Virus record (IMG/VR): IMGVR_UViG_3300048839_000451
Span: 1 to 37,875 of that record
DNA length: 37,875 nt
DNA from: a virus
Reading direction: 5' to 3' (one strand)
The notes under the pieces were generated by a model. It saw nothing but the letters and a program-made list of their open reading frames with translations, did no database searches and was not told where the DNA came from. Within the stretch, counting starts at the first letter, position 1; the number at the start of each line of letters is the position of its first letter. This document shows, one piece after another, positions 1 through 6,348 of the stretch. A program made the position numbers and the translations under genes.

Positions 1-41
1 GCGCGCAGCGTTGCGCATAGAAACGTGTGGTCAATCCTCAT
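1..41 (-). CDS. Partial hypothetical protein (N-terminal 13 codons only)
   Basis: The reading frame opens with ATG at 39-41 inside an ATGA overlap with the stop of the Ala-rich gene and runs off the window edge. The 13 visible residues (MRIDHTFLCATLR) are identical to the start of the 92-residue protein at 37023-37301. If the genome is circular through the 120-bp repeat, this is that same gene. If not, it is a second copy whose remainder lies outside the window. No function can be assigned. Confidence 0.75.
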   Translation of the reverse strand, partial: MRIDHTFLCATLR

Positions 42-120
42 GCATCCTCCGAGCAGAACATCTCGACGAACAGCGTGCGCTGCCAGTCGCGCTCGGCGAA
101 GTAGGCGGCTTCCGATTCCG
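1..120. repeat. 120-bp perfect direct repeat, copy 1 (copy 2 at 37261-37380)
   Basis: All 120 bases are identical to 37261-37380, and identity stops abruptly after base 120. The repeat holds the last ~27 codons of an Ala-rich gene and the first 13 codons of the gene behind it. It begins exactly at the window edge, so its left limit is unknown. It is either a circularisation overlap or a recent gene-conversion tract between paralogues. Confidence 0.95.
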
Positions 121-544
121 CCGCCGCCGCAAACGCCGCAGACGCCGCCGCAGACTCCGCATGGCCCGCCGAAATCTTCGCCGCCGCCTCCGCCGTCACC
201 GTCGTCACCGCCGCCTCCGCCAAAGCCGCCGCTTCCGCGGCACCCTTCGCCCCCGTATACGAATACGCCGCCGCCTCCGCCGCCGCCTCGGTGGGCGGCG
301 GCTGGAGGCGCTTCGCCACCGACAGCGCGCACTCGTGCGCGAACTGGGCGAACAGCCGGGTCGGCGCGTCGGTTGCGCACAGGCACCGGATCGCAGCGTT
401 GAGTCCGGCGATCCGCAACACGTCGGCGATCGGAATCTGCTCGTGATACGACCGGTTTTCCGCGAGCGCGGCCAACAGTCGCTCGTGCTCGTTGGCGAGG
501 ACGTTGTAGTGGCGGAGCCTCGCGATGGTAGTGACTGCGTGCAT
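38..544 (-). CDS. Ala-rich phage hypothetical protein, paralogue A
   Basis: A 168-residue protein with no recognised enzymatic motif. The N-terminal ~75 residues look globular (GLNAAIRCLCATD is a recognisable stretch). A strongly Ala/Glu-rich helical middle (~85-140) follows, then a conserved tail with RDWQRTLFVEM. It is a paralogue of 37298-37765: the N-terminal domains align moderately and the last 25 residues are identical. The architecture resembles a widespread family of Ala-rich hypothetical proteins in proteobacterial phages. The ATG at 544 is preceded by a GGGAG ribosome site; the longer open frame upstream is ignored because it overlaps two better-supported genes. Last complete gene of the leftward operon. 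Function unknown. Confidence 0.75.
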   Translation of the reverse strand: MHAVTTIARLRHYNVLANEHERLLAALAENRSYHEQIPIADVLRIAGLNAAIRCLCATDAPTRLFAQFAHECALSVAKRLQPPPTEAAAEAAAYSYTGAKGAAEAAALAEAAVTTVTAEAAAKISAGHAESAAASAAFAAAAESEAAYFAERDWQRTLFVEMFCSEDA

Positions 545-555
545 GGTGTGACTCC

Positions 556-681
556 CTAGGTTAGGTGCCGCTGCGCGGCTACAGCAGCGTCGCCTGCTCG
601 GCGGAGCGCTGGACCTTTGAACCGCGCATGGCAATGACCGCATTCGAGGTTGTCGCGTATCGCCGCGAGTGTTGCGTTCAT
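556..681 (-). CDS. Small CxxC protein, hypothetical (41 aa)
   Basis: A 41-residue basic protein starting at ATG 681, whose ATGA overlaps the stop of the winged-helix gene upstream. It carries a CGHCHARF motif around residues 14-21, which could be half of a zinc knuckle (two Cys and nearby His). It ends just before the ribosome site of the Ala-rich gene. The tight coupling on both sides argues that it is real despite its size. Function unknown. Confidence 0.55.
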   Translation of the reverse strand: MNATLAAIRDNLECGHCHARFKGPALRRAGDAAVAAQRHLT

Positions 682-968
682 GCGCCCCCTCGCTCGCTAT
701 GCCCTGATGCGACGGCAAGCGCGTCGGTGGTGCTGCGCCGCCAATGGTATTGGAGCAGCAGCGCCCATCGCGCGCCGACATTTCCGCGGCCATGCTCGAC
801 TCGCCGAACCTCGCCATCGGCGCGCATTCTCTCCAGGTGCGCCGCAACCGTGCGGCGCGCGAGCCCGACCTGCGCGGCGATCTCAGCAACGCTCGCCGCG
901 CCCGCGCGCATCGCGGCGCGGATCGCGGGGCGGCGGAACCCATGCCGATACCCCGGCGCGGGCGGCAT
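678..968 (-). CDS. Winged-helix DNA-binding protein
   Basis: A 96-residue protein whose first ~60 residues form a recognisable winged helix-turn-helix. An alpha-helix is followed by SVAEIAAQVGLARRTVAAHL (recognition helix region ~26-45), then a wing (MRADGEVRRVEHGRGN). The ATG at 968 overlaps the preceding stop by one base (TGATG) and has a GGAG site upstream. Located downstream of RecT in the leftward early operon, it is plausibly a transcriptional regulator of phage or host genes. The C-terminus (~70-96) is low complexity. The fold call is fairly firm; its target cannot be inferred. Confidence 0.75.
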   Translation of the reverse strand: MPPAPGYRHGFRRPAIRAAMRAGAASVAEIAAQVGLARRTVAAHLERMRADGEVRRVEHGRGNVGARWALLLQYHWRRSTTDALAVASGHSERGGA

Positions 969-1411
969 CAGATCGGCTCCTGCAGGTCGAGCTCGCCGTC
1001 CTCCGGGCGCAGGTCGATGATGAATGCCTCGGTCAGATACTCGGCGAAGCGCGCGACTTCGTCGCCGCTGGGCTTGAACGATGCAGCGAAGGTCACCGAC
1101 AATCGGCGGCCATCCACAGGTTTGAACGCGAATTTCCTGAGTTCGACGCCACCGAAGAACGAGCCAAACGCCTCGAGCCGGTAGTTAACGAGGATCGCGC
1201 TGAACGCGAGCGGCAGTAGTTGGATGTTGCGCACCGCGCCGCTGTCGAGATACAGAACGTCGACCAGCGCTGGCTCAAATGCCGCGAGCAGTGACGCGTC
1301 TACCGCCGCCTCGAACTTGAGATCGACGGCCAGTTCCGGGTTGTCCTCTGGCCCTTCCTTGCGGGCGTTCATGTGGCGCAGCGTCGCCTCCCCGCTAAAT
1401 GCGAACTTCAT
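968..1411 (-). CDS. Hypothetical protein translationally coupled to RecT
   Basis: A 147-residue acidic protein starting at ATG 1411, whose ATGA overlaps the RecT stop. No Cys cluster, membrane segment or nucleotide-binding motif is visible. The sequence looks globular with alternating beta-strand character (VDLKFEAAVD, KPVDGRRLSVTFAA). The overlap suggests co-translation with the recombinase and a possible accessory role in the same recombination pathway, but this is only neighbourhood evidence. Confidence 0.7.
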   Translation of the reverse strand: MKFAFSGEATLRHMNARKEGPEDNPELAVDLKFEAAVDASLLAAFEPALVDVLYLDSGAVRNIQLLPLAFSAILVNYRLEAFGSFFGGVELRKFAFKPVDGRRLSVTFAASFKPSGDEVARFAEYLTEAFIIDLRPEDGELDLQEPI

Positions 1412-2394
1412 CCGGCCGCCTTCGCGCGCAGGTCGTTGTAGAGCGCGACGAGCTCGGCCCGCTGCGTCTCGTCGGCAACGGTTCCGATCAGATCGGCGGC
1501 GGCGTCGAGCAGGTCGGCGTCTGCGGCCTTGTGCAGTGCGTCCGCGACCTGGGCGAAGCTGGGCGCCGCCGGATCGAGGAGGGCGATCTTGCGGGCTTTC
1601 CATGCTGCGCGCGCGGACCTCTTCGCTTCGTCGCCCAGGTGCTCTGCGAGCGTCGTGGTCGCGTGCAGCGCATCGAGCGTGTCCGCCTGACTGATCGCGG
1701 CGAGCACGTCGTCGAGCGATTGCGTCGGCACAGGCTGCGCGACGACGGTTTCGCCGCGCCGGTTGTGAAGCGCCTTGCGCACCGCCTCAGCTCGAGTCGC
1801 CGGCTTCGCCGCGGCCTGATCCTTCACGATCTCGGCGGCGCCCATGTCGCGCTCGGGTGGCATGTCTGCCGCTTCTTCGGCGACGTAGACCCCGCGCAGA
1901 ACGTCGGGGAAGACATCTCGCAGCGCGAAAGCGCGCGCGCGCATTTGCAGCATCCGCTTCGGATACTGCTGCCACGGGCCCTGCTTGCCAGCAAGGCCGG
2001 CGCGCTTGGCATCCTCCATCGTGAATGTGCGCGTCACCGGATCCTCGCCGCGACGTTGCACGGTGCATGATGCCTCCGTATCGCCGACATCCTCCGTGAT
2101 CGACACCAGCAGGCCCGATGCGCGCACGATCGCGAGCACCGAATCGCCCCATATCGACGGGCGCCCGTTGATGACTGCGATGTTCTGCATCGCCTGCAGG
2201 GGGGGCAGGCCGAGCTCGGCGCCCCATTGGATCGCGACGATCACGTTGCCCGGGTTGCCCTGGTAGTCCTTCGGGACGATCGAGGACTTGGCGAGCATTT
2301 CGGCGAACCGAAGCGCCTCGTCGAGCGATTGCGGAGTGAGAGAGAATTGGCTCTTGCCGGTTGGCAGAGAGACGGTGGTGGTGGCGTCGGTCAT
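1408..2394 (-). CDS. recT: RecT-family single-strand annealing recombinase
   Basis: A 328-residue protein of the RecT family (phage annealing proteins that coat ssDNA and anneal complementary strands). The core is residues ~15-190, with the family-typical stretches NPGNVIVAIQWGAELGLPPL, MQNIAVINGRPSIWGDSVLA and WQQYPKRMLQMRARAFALRD. The Ala-rich C-terminal ~120 residues are variable, as is usual in this family. It follows the YqaJ-type exonuclease by one base, the classic exonuclease/annealase pair acting on double-strand breaks and replication ends. The ATG at 2394 lies directly after the exonuclease stop. Assignment is confident. Confidence 0.93.
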   Translation of the reverse strand: MTDATTTVSLPTGKSQFSLTPQSLDEALRFAEMLAKSSIVPKDYQGNPGNVIVAIQWGAELGLPPLQAMQNIAVINGRPSIWGDSVLAIVRASGLLVSITEDVGDTEASCTVQRRGEDPVTRTFTMEDAKRAGLAGKQGPWQQYPKRMLQMRARAFALRDVFPDVLRGVYVAEEAADMPPERDMGAAEIVKDQAAAKPATRAEAVRKALHNRRGETVVAQPVPTQSLDDVLAAISQADTLDALHATTTLAEHLGDEAKRSARAAWKARKIALLDPAAPSFAQVADALHKAADADLLDAAADLIGTVADETQRAELVALYNDLRAKAAG

Positions 2395-2395
2395 G

Positions 2396-3436
2396 CTAAA
2401 GCTCCTTCATGTTCAGGCGCAGCACGCGCGCGCCTTCGGTGGTGGTGGTGTGCGTGTCCAGAAGTTCGGCGGCCAGCGTCGGATCGACGTGATCGGAGAG
2501 GCGGCTGCAGAGGCCCTTCCAGTCGGTCTTGGTGGAGGCCTTGTTCTGTTTCCAGGTAGCGAGGCGCCGGCCCATGTAGGTAATGGCCTCGGCGTCGCCG
2601 AACGCCGGCAGAACGGCGTCGCGCAACTCCTGTTCGCGACCTTCGAGTTCGGCGATGCGTGCCTTGACGGTGGCGAGTTCGCGCACGGCGTTCGCGACGT
2701 TCACGTCGACGATCTTCTCGCGCCCGGCGACGTGGGACCGCCACAGCGACCGGGCTTCATCCTCGGTGCGCGGCTCGGGCGGCATGTCGGCCTCGACGTG
2801 GCGTGCCCACCAATCCGCCGCCTCTGCAAACAGGCCATCGACGATCGACTGGTCGAGCGCGATCTGGTAGACGCGGAACTTCTGGCCGCCGAACAGGACC
2901 GCGAGATCCGCTCGCTCGAGGCCGGTAACGCCGAGATACCACTGGCACTGCAACCAGTACGATGGCGGCACTTCGTCTGTGCCTGGCTCGCCCCATTCGG
3001 CGCCGTTGAGCGCCAGCGCGTGAGCCGTCTTCACCTCCAACAGATGACTTGCGCCACGTACCCGGCCGGTTGCGTCGTCCCACCGAGCGCGGGAACCTGG
3101 CGCCACGACCGCGCGGTCGATGTTCGCTATCGCCACGCTGCACCGCGGGCTGCGCAGTGCGCCGTTGATCCGCTGCACGCGCGCTCCGGTGACCTCGCTG
3201 TAATGGTTTGCAACCACGGCCTCGAGGACGGTGCCCCATTGCATCCGCTCGCGTGCGTCGGCGTCGGGTTCTACATCCGGCGCGCGGCGTGTCTTCTCGC
3301 GCCAAATGTCGAGCGGGGTCTTGTACGGCGACAGGCCCAAGACCGCCGCAATATCAGATCCCCCGATTCCGGTTGCGCGGGAGGCGAGAAACTCGTCGCG
3401 GGTTGTGTTCATGTCAGTTGCTCCGGTTGTGTTCAT
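2396..3436 (-). CDS. YqaJ-type phage exonuclease (RecT partner)
   Basis: A 346-residue nuclease of the YqaJ viral recombinase family (PD-(D/E)XK fold). Visible signatures are GIGGSDIAAVLGLSPYKTPL (residues ~23-42), the Glu of MQWGTVLEAV (E72), the Asp of ANIDRAV (D107) and the ExK of LLEVKTA (E134, K136). The C-terminal half is partly coiled-coil (~255-290). It should resect dsDNA 5' ends to load RecT, encoded next. Two in-frame starts, ATG 3436 and ATG 3412, each have their own GGAGC site because a 24-bp segment is duplicated. The upstream ATG overlaps the previous stop as ATGA and is preferred for that reason. Confidence 0.9.
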   Translation of the reverse strand: MNTTGATDMNTTRDEFLASRATGIGGSDIAAVLGLSPYKTPLDIWREKTRRAPDVEPDADARERMQWGTVLEAVVANHYSEVTGARVQRINGALRSPRCSVAIANIDRAVVAPGSRARWDDATGRVRGASHLLEVKTAHALALNGAEWGEPGTDEVPPSYWLQCQWYLGVTGLERADLAVLFGGQKFRVYQIALDQSIVDGLFAEAADWWARHVEADMPPEPRTEDEARSLWRSHVAGREKIVDVNVANAVRELATVKARIAELEGREQELRDAVLPAFGDAEAITYMGRRLATWKQNKASTKTDWKGLCSRLSDHVDPTLAAELLDTHTTTTEGARVLRLNMKEL

Positions 3437-3448
3437 GTCAGTTGCTCC
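3401..3448 (-). repeat. Perfect 24-bp tandem duplication of the exonuclease start region
   Basis: Positions 3401-3424 and 3425-3448 are identical. Each unit contains a GGAG-type ribosome site and an ATG, so the exonuclease mRNA carries two consecutive translation starts and the longer product begins MNTTGATDMNTT. The 24-bp length keeps the frame. Confidence 0.95.
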
Positions 3449-3630
3449 TGCTGCTGTTGGCCGCGCTCGTGGCCGAGCACTCGTCCAGCCCAGCGCGCAC
3501 GCGCCTCGGCGAGCGTCTGACGGTCGATACGCACGGGCGGGTCGAGGCGCCGCGCACGCGCCACATCGCACAGTGCGAGCGCCTCGGCGACCGGGACTAG
3601 GGGAGGCGCGGTGCGGCGACGGCGGCTCAT
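3433..3630 (-). CDS. Small basic hypothetical protein (65 aa)
   Basis: A 65-residue protein beginning MSRRRRTAPPLVPV, Arg-rich in both halves and ending in a Gln-rich tail. The ATG at 3630 overlaps the upstream stop as ATGA and is preceded by GGGGG. It lies between a membrane protein and the YqaJ exonuclease, with overlaps on both sides. Its Gln-rich C-terminus is partly encoded by the duplicated 24-bp segment. No family recognised. Confidence 0.6.
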   Translation of the reverse strand: MSRRRRTAPPLVPVAEALALCDVARARRLDPPVRIDRQTLAEARARWAGRVLGHERGQQQQEQLT

Positions 3631-3887
3631 TTCGCTACCCCCAACGCCGTCACCAGTTGCTCGCGGCCCCACAGGAACGCCTTGGCGATCTCGGCCGGCG
3701 TATCTGCACCAGCCAGATCGTCGGCGATGAGCACCGCGAGCGCAGCGACGGCGATGTAGAGCAGCACGCGGCCTACGGCGTCCATGCCACGGTGCGCGCG
3801 GCGGCGGCGGGCTAGGTAGCTCTTGTCGGCGTGATCTCGCCGTGCGCGAGCGGCGGCGAGAATGCGCAGTTGGTCGATTGTTCTCAT
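3627..3887 (-). CDS. Small single-pass membrane protein (86 aa)
   Basis: An 86-residue protein with a basic N-terminal ~34 residues (RARRDHADKSYLARRRRAH) and one hydrophobic segment, RVLLYIAVAALAVLIADDLA (~40-59). The positive N-terminus predicts an N-in orientation with about 25 residues outside. The ATG at 3887 overlaps the pentapeptide gene stop (ATGA) and has a GGAGG site. No known holin or superinfection-exclusion family is recognised, although either role would fit its size and early position. Confidence 0.65.
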   Translation of the reverse strand: MRTIDQLRILAAARARRDHADKSYLARRRRAHRGMDAVGRVLLYIAVAALAVLIADDLAGADTPAEIAKAFLWGREQLVTALGVAK

Positions 3888-4591
3888 ATCGCCTCCGTCT
3901 TCGGTTGCGCGGGCGTCCAGATTGCGGCGTGCGCCTCGATCATCGCGATTGCTGCTGCGTACTCGCGGCCGTGCGTGGTGTCGCTGCCATGCGTCGTCTC
4001 GACGGCGACGCGGAATTCTTCGAGCGAGCCGAAAAAACAGCCGGTACGCACACAGACTCCGGCGCTTACGGTGTACGCAATCAGATAATCGTTGCGCGAC
4101 CCGATTGGTCCGATCTGCAGGATTGGACTGTTGCCAACCAGTATTCCGTACTCGCTCAGGGTCGAGCCGCTCAGTTTCGAGCCGCTCAGTTTCGAGCCGC
4201 TCAGGTCCGAGCCGCGCATGTCCGAGCCGCGCATGTCCGAGCCGCGCATGTCCGAGCCGCTCAGGTTCGAGTAGCTCAGGTTCGAGTAGCTCAGGTTCGA
4301 GTAGCGCATGTCCGAGCCGCTCAGGTTCGAGTAGCTCAGGTTCGAGTAGCTCAGGTTCGAGTAGCTCAGGTTCGAGTAGCTCAGGTTCGAGCCGCTCAGG
4401 TTCGAGTAGCTCAGGTTCGAGCCGCTCAGTTTCGAGTAGCTCAGGTCCAGGCCGCTCAGGTCCAGGCCGCTCAGGTCCGAGCGGCGCAGGTCCGAGCCGC
4501 CACGAACTGCGGCCTTTACTGCGTCGCGCAGCGACATGGCATCGGCCGCGTAGATCACGTCGCCGAACACGTTTCTGATCTCGAATTTCAC
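3884..4591 (-). CDS. Pentapeptide-repeat protein
   Basis: A 235-residue protein with an N-terminal cap (~1-31, KFEIRNVFGDVIYAADA). It has 23 uninterrupted pentapeptides (~32-146) of the form S(D/N)LS(G/Y) with GSDMR variants, predicting a right-handed quadrilateral beta-helix. The conserved C-terminal domain (~150-235) includes LQIGPIGSRNDYLIAY and REYAAAIAMIEAHAAIWTPA. The same cap/repeat/tail layout is known from many phage hypothetical proteins. Pentapeptide helices can mimic B-DNA (as in Qnr and MfpA), but DNA mimicry here is unproven. GTG 4591 is chosen because a strong GGAGG lies 8 bases upstream and it overlaps the preceding stop as GTGA. Second product class of the early leftward operon after two hypotheticals. 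Confidence 0.88.
   Translation of the reverse strand: MKFEIRNVFGDVIYAADAMSLRDAVKAAVRGGSDLRRSDLSGLDLSGLDLSYSKLSGSNLSYSNLSGSNLSYSNLSYSNLSYSNLSYSNLSGSDMRYSNLSYSNLSYSNLSGSDMRGSDMRGSDMRGSDLSGSKLSGSKLSGSTLSEYGILVGNSPILQIGPIGSRNDYLIAYTVSAGVCVRTGCFFGSLEEFRVAVETTHGSDTTHGREYAAAIAMIEAHAAIWTPAQPKTEAI
4154..4498 (-). repeat. 15-bp tandem repeat array, 23 units
   Basis: The 345-bp array encodes the pentapeptides of the overlapping gene. The units are near-identical at DNA level, with a few alternating versions. One block reads GSDMR three times in a row and YSNLS recurs in runs of three and four. This suggests recent slippage or unequal recombination within the array. Confidence 0.93.
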
Positions 4592-4956
4592 GACGGATAC
4601 CTCCACTCGCGATCGACCGCGCGAGCAATAGGTCCGTCGTCTGCTGCGAGGATTTGGAGGATGCGAGCCCGGAGCGCGCCGCGGAGCGATTCTCGTTCGG
4701 CGCCGGAATCCAGCAGCGCGAACAGAATTCCTGCGTCAAGCAGGTAGTTCCGCCCGCCCGCGTGGCAGACCTCGACGCCGTCGGCGAGGCCGTGCTCGTT
4801 GATGAATTCGAGGCACGCACCGGCATCGTGCAATAGCGCCCACGCCCGCTGCGCGATCTCGGCGCGGCGCGCGTCTGCGTACTCGGGAGTGCCCTGCCGG
4901 CGGCGCAGGTCGCGCAGGTCGTGTTGGTACTCGGCGTCGGTGATCTGGTCGTGCAT
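4588..4956 (-). CDS. Hypothetical protein of the early leftward operon
   Basis: A 122-residue acidic, mostly helical protein (HDQITDAEYQHDLRDLRRRQ at the N-terminus; C-terminus AVDREWRYPS). No catalytic motif or membrane segment is visible. ATG 4956 is preferred because GTGAGG sits five bases upstream. ATG 4974 would extend it by six residues and overlap the upstream gene but has no ribosome site. Its stop overlaps the pentapeptide gene start. Function unknown. Confidence 0.7.
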   Translation of the reverse strand: MHDQITDAEYQHDLRDLRRRQGTPEYADARRAEIAQRAWALLHDAGACLEFINEHGLADGVEVCHAGGRNYLLDAGILFALLDSGAERESLRGALRARILQILAADDGPIARAVDREWRYPS

Positions 4957-4963
4957 GTCGGCC

Positions 4964-5278
4964 TCACTCGGCATCGATCAGCCGCTCGAACGTCTGCCGC
5001 GCGATCTCGTCGGCCCGCTCCTCAAGCGACACGTAGTCGATGTCGGGGTCGTCCGAGTAGACCTGCGGCCGGGCAGACGACCCAGAGGTCCTGTACTGGA
5101 TCGTGAGGTCGATATCCGCGTCGTCGCCGAACTCCGCGCGGAACGCCTGCTCCAGCATCTCGCGGTAGCGCCGCGCGCGGGCGACGACCTGCTCGTCGGT
5201 CAGGGTCTCGGTGGCGTACACCAGATTGCCGTCGTTGATCGTGTAGCGGATGCGCATGGTGGTGGTGGTGGTGGTCAT
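4964..5278 (-). CDS. Hypothetical protein, first gene of the leftward operon
   Basis: A 104-residue acidic protein starting with six consecutive Thr codons (MTTTTTTMRIRY) followed by a beta/helix-rich domain (DEQVVARARRYREMLEQAF, then an acidic DDADIDLTI region). A strong AGGAGA site precedes ATG 5278. It is the first gene downstream of a leftward promoter at 5416-5444, so it should be expressed early and strongly. No family is recognised. The poly-Thr tail comes from a short GGT triplet run on the plus strand and may be dispensable; an internal ATG at codon 8 is an alternative start. Confidence 0.72.
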   Translation of the reverse strand: MTTTTTTMRIRYTINDGNLVYATETLTDEQVVARARRYREMLEQAFRAEFGDDADIDLTIQYRTSGSSARPQVYSDDPDIDYVSLEERADEIARQTFERLIDAE

Positions 5279-5415
5279 GTTTCTCTCCTGTGGTGTCTCT
5301 GCCGGCTGTGCCGCGCCGGCCCAGCCCCGTCTAGCCCGGGGTGCCCCCTGTTTCGCCCGGGACCGCTGCCGCTCTGGTGGTGAGCACCGTGGCGTACTTG
5401 CTGGCCACAGAACGA

Positions 5416-5444
5416 ACGGTAAGCGAGTTGACCAGCCGTGTCAA
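5416..5444 (-). promoter_or_regulatory. Leftward promoter PL2 for the early operon
   Basis: On the minus strand a perfect -35 TTGACA (5439-5444) is followed by a 17-bp spacer and a weak -10 TACCGT (5416-5421). The -10 and the bases just downstream form a 12-mer (5411-5422) repeated exactly at 5660-5671 in PL1. It lies ~140 bp upstream of the first leftward gene, leaving a long 5' leader. The weak -10 suggests that it is regulated or activated. Confidence 0.55.
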
Positions 5445-5658
5445 GCGTTTTGCGCGTCCTGTTCGTCTGTGTCGGTGGCGAGATCCAATTCCAGATTATC
5501 GCGATCGATAAGGTGGCCGCTAGCCGCCGCCTCGTCAAGCTGGCCTCGATTCCGTAGATCGGGAATACCAGCATCTGACCTGCGAGCGCGACGCAGTAGC
5601 CGATCGCCACATTGGCGACCGACTCGACAGCGGACATGATGCGCGATTGACTGGCCAT
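5441..5658 (-). pseudogene. Truncated or frameshifted DUF7220-like small membrane protein
   Basis: From ATG 5658 the first 41 codons closely match a widespread small phage membrane protein family. ESVANVAIGYCVALAGQMLV is the signature and VFPIYGIEASL the end of the first hydrophobic region. The family's usual second half (a second hydrophobic helix and an RSYxxRR end) is absent. In frame, translation continues as unlikely Arg/His-rich sequence to 5275. After a -1 shift near 5538 it becomes an acidic tail ending DTDEQDAQNA at 5441. The gene looks broken or replaced at its 3' end. The region to 5279 otherwise holds only promoter PL2 and a leader. Confidence 0.55.
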
Positions 5659-5664
5659 CAACGA

Positions 5665-5694
5665 ACGGTAAAGTAGATTACGGGCATTCGTCAA
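5665..5694 (-). promoter_or_regulatory. Leftward promoter PL1 (divergent)
   Basis: On the minus strand -35 TTGACG (5689-5694) and -10 TACCGT (5665-5670) are separated by 18 bp. The 12-mer 5660-5671 is shared exactly with PL2. Its -35 lies four bases from the -35 of the rightward promoter, together forming the inverted repeat CGTCAA-CCCC-TTGACG (5689-5704), a good candidate for a shared operator or competition point. Confidence 0.55.
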
Positions 5695-5698
5695 CCCC

Positions 5699-5727
5699 TT
5701 GACGGCTGGCGAATCGATGTCTATCCT
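5699..5727 (+). promoter_or_regulatory. Rightward promoter PR driving the Cro-like gene
   Basis: TTGACG (5699-5704), a 17-bp spacer and TATCCT (5722-5727) form the best sigma-70-type promoter in the window. The expected transcription start (about 5733-5735) coincides with the ATG of the downstream regulator at 5735, so its mRNA is probably leaderless, as is lambda cI mRNA from PRM. Confidence 0.7.
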
Positions 5728-5734
5728 GTTCGGC

Positions 5735-5935
5735 ATGAAACTATCTGACGTGATCGAGTATTTCGGTGGTCGGCATGAGGACGTAGCCGAGGCACTCGGC
5801 ATCTCGCGCGCGGCTGTGTCGATGTGGGCGGCCGCAGGCGAAATCCCGCTGCTCCGTCAGTACCAGATCGAGGTGGTCACAAAGCGCCGCCTGCGCGTCG
5901 CCGACGCGCATCGCCAGCCGAAGACGCCGGCCTAG
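5735..5935 (+). CDS. Cro-like helix-turn-helix regulator
   Basis: A 66-residue protein beginning MKLSDVIEYFGGRHEDVAEA. The helix-turn-helix is HEDVAEALGISRAAVSMWAA (residues ~14-33), the arrangement seen in Cro/YdaS-type proteins ("plug-in" helix, turn G, recognition helix with S/W). It is the first rightward gene and lies directly at a divergent promoter pair, the position of cro in lambda-like phages. No Shine-Dalgarno site precedes ATG 5735, consistent with leaderless translation; an upstream TTG at 5699 lies within the promoter and is rejected. It probably binds the inverted repeat between PL1 and PR. Confidence 0.85.
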   Translation: MKLSDVIEYFGGRHEDVAEALGISRAAVSMWAAAGEIPLLRQYQIEVVTKRRLRVADAHRQPKTPA

Positions 5936-5961
5936 CCTGACCACCGCGCCGGAGAACAACA

Positions 5962-6348
5962 ATGGCAAAGGCGCAGCGCGGCACGCCGACACGCAAGCTC
6001 GGCATCGGCGAGGTCGGCGAGCGGATCATCCGCAGCATCGAGGCGGGCGCGCACCTCGACCACGAGTTGCGCAGACTGCTCAAGCCGCTCATCGCTGGCG
6101 ATGCGTTCGTCGGCGCACTGCGCGGCCTCTGCCAGCAGCACTACGTTGTCAAGACCCGAGGCCGGTACGTCCTCGGACCGCGCGGCTATGCGTTTCTCGG
6201 TCGCTCACAACCGCAGCCGGCACCCGCTGGGTGGCAGGTCGGCGTCTACGTCCCGCCGGCCGGGCCGCCTCGGCGCGCGGGGTCGTGCTGGTTGCACATT
6301 CCGAGCTGTGAGTGCGGGCGGATCGTTGAGTACAAGGGGCATGTCTGA
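5962..6348 (+). CDS. Hypothetical early protein (128 aa)
   Basis: A 128-residue protein with a helical N-terminal domain (GEVGERIIRSIEAGAHLDHE), a segment resembling a winged-helix wing (YVVKTRGRYVLGPRGYAFLG, ~61-80) and a C-terminal tail with two Cys (PSCECGR). The ATG at 5962 has a GGAG site eight bases upstream. It follows the Cro-like gene in the rightward early operon, so a small regulatory DNA-binding role is possible, but no family is identified. Confidence 0.65.
   Translation: MAKAQRGTPTRKLGIGEVGERIIRSIEAGAHLDHELRRLLKPLIAGDAFVGALRGLCQQHYVVKTRGRYVLGPRGYAFLGRSQPQPAPAGWQVGVYVPPAGPPRRAGSCWLHIPSCECGRIVEYKGHV

Noticed and set aside
11-559. Arg-rich plus-strand frame over the Ala-rich gene
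   Set aside because: GC-rich antisense shadow: low complexity, no ribosome site, opposite to the well-coupled minus-strand operon.
4154-4498. CRISPR-like regular repeats
   Set aside because: Units are 15 bp, contiguous, without spacers and fully coding.
3842-4747. Long plus-strand frame with AAQVRVAQVR repeats opposite the pentapeptide gene
   Set aside because: It is the antisense reading of the 15-bp array; the minus strand has a strong GGAGG start and conserved flanking domains.
3627-4967. 446-residue minus-strand frame with LEPELLEPE repeats
   Set aside because: An out-of-frame reading of the repeat array. Only its last 86 codons (from ATG 3887) are a supported gene.
5275-5802. 175-residue minus-strand frame as a CI repressor
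   Set aside because: No HTH or peptidase motif. Only a DUF7220-like start is recognisable, and the rest covers promoters and a leader.
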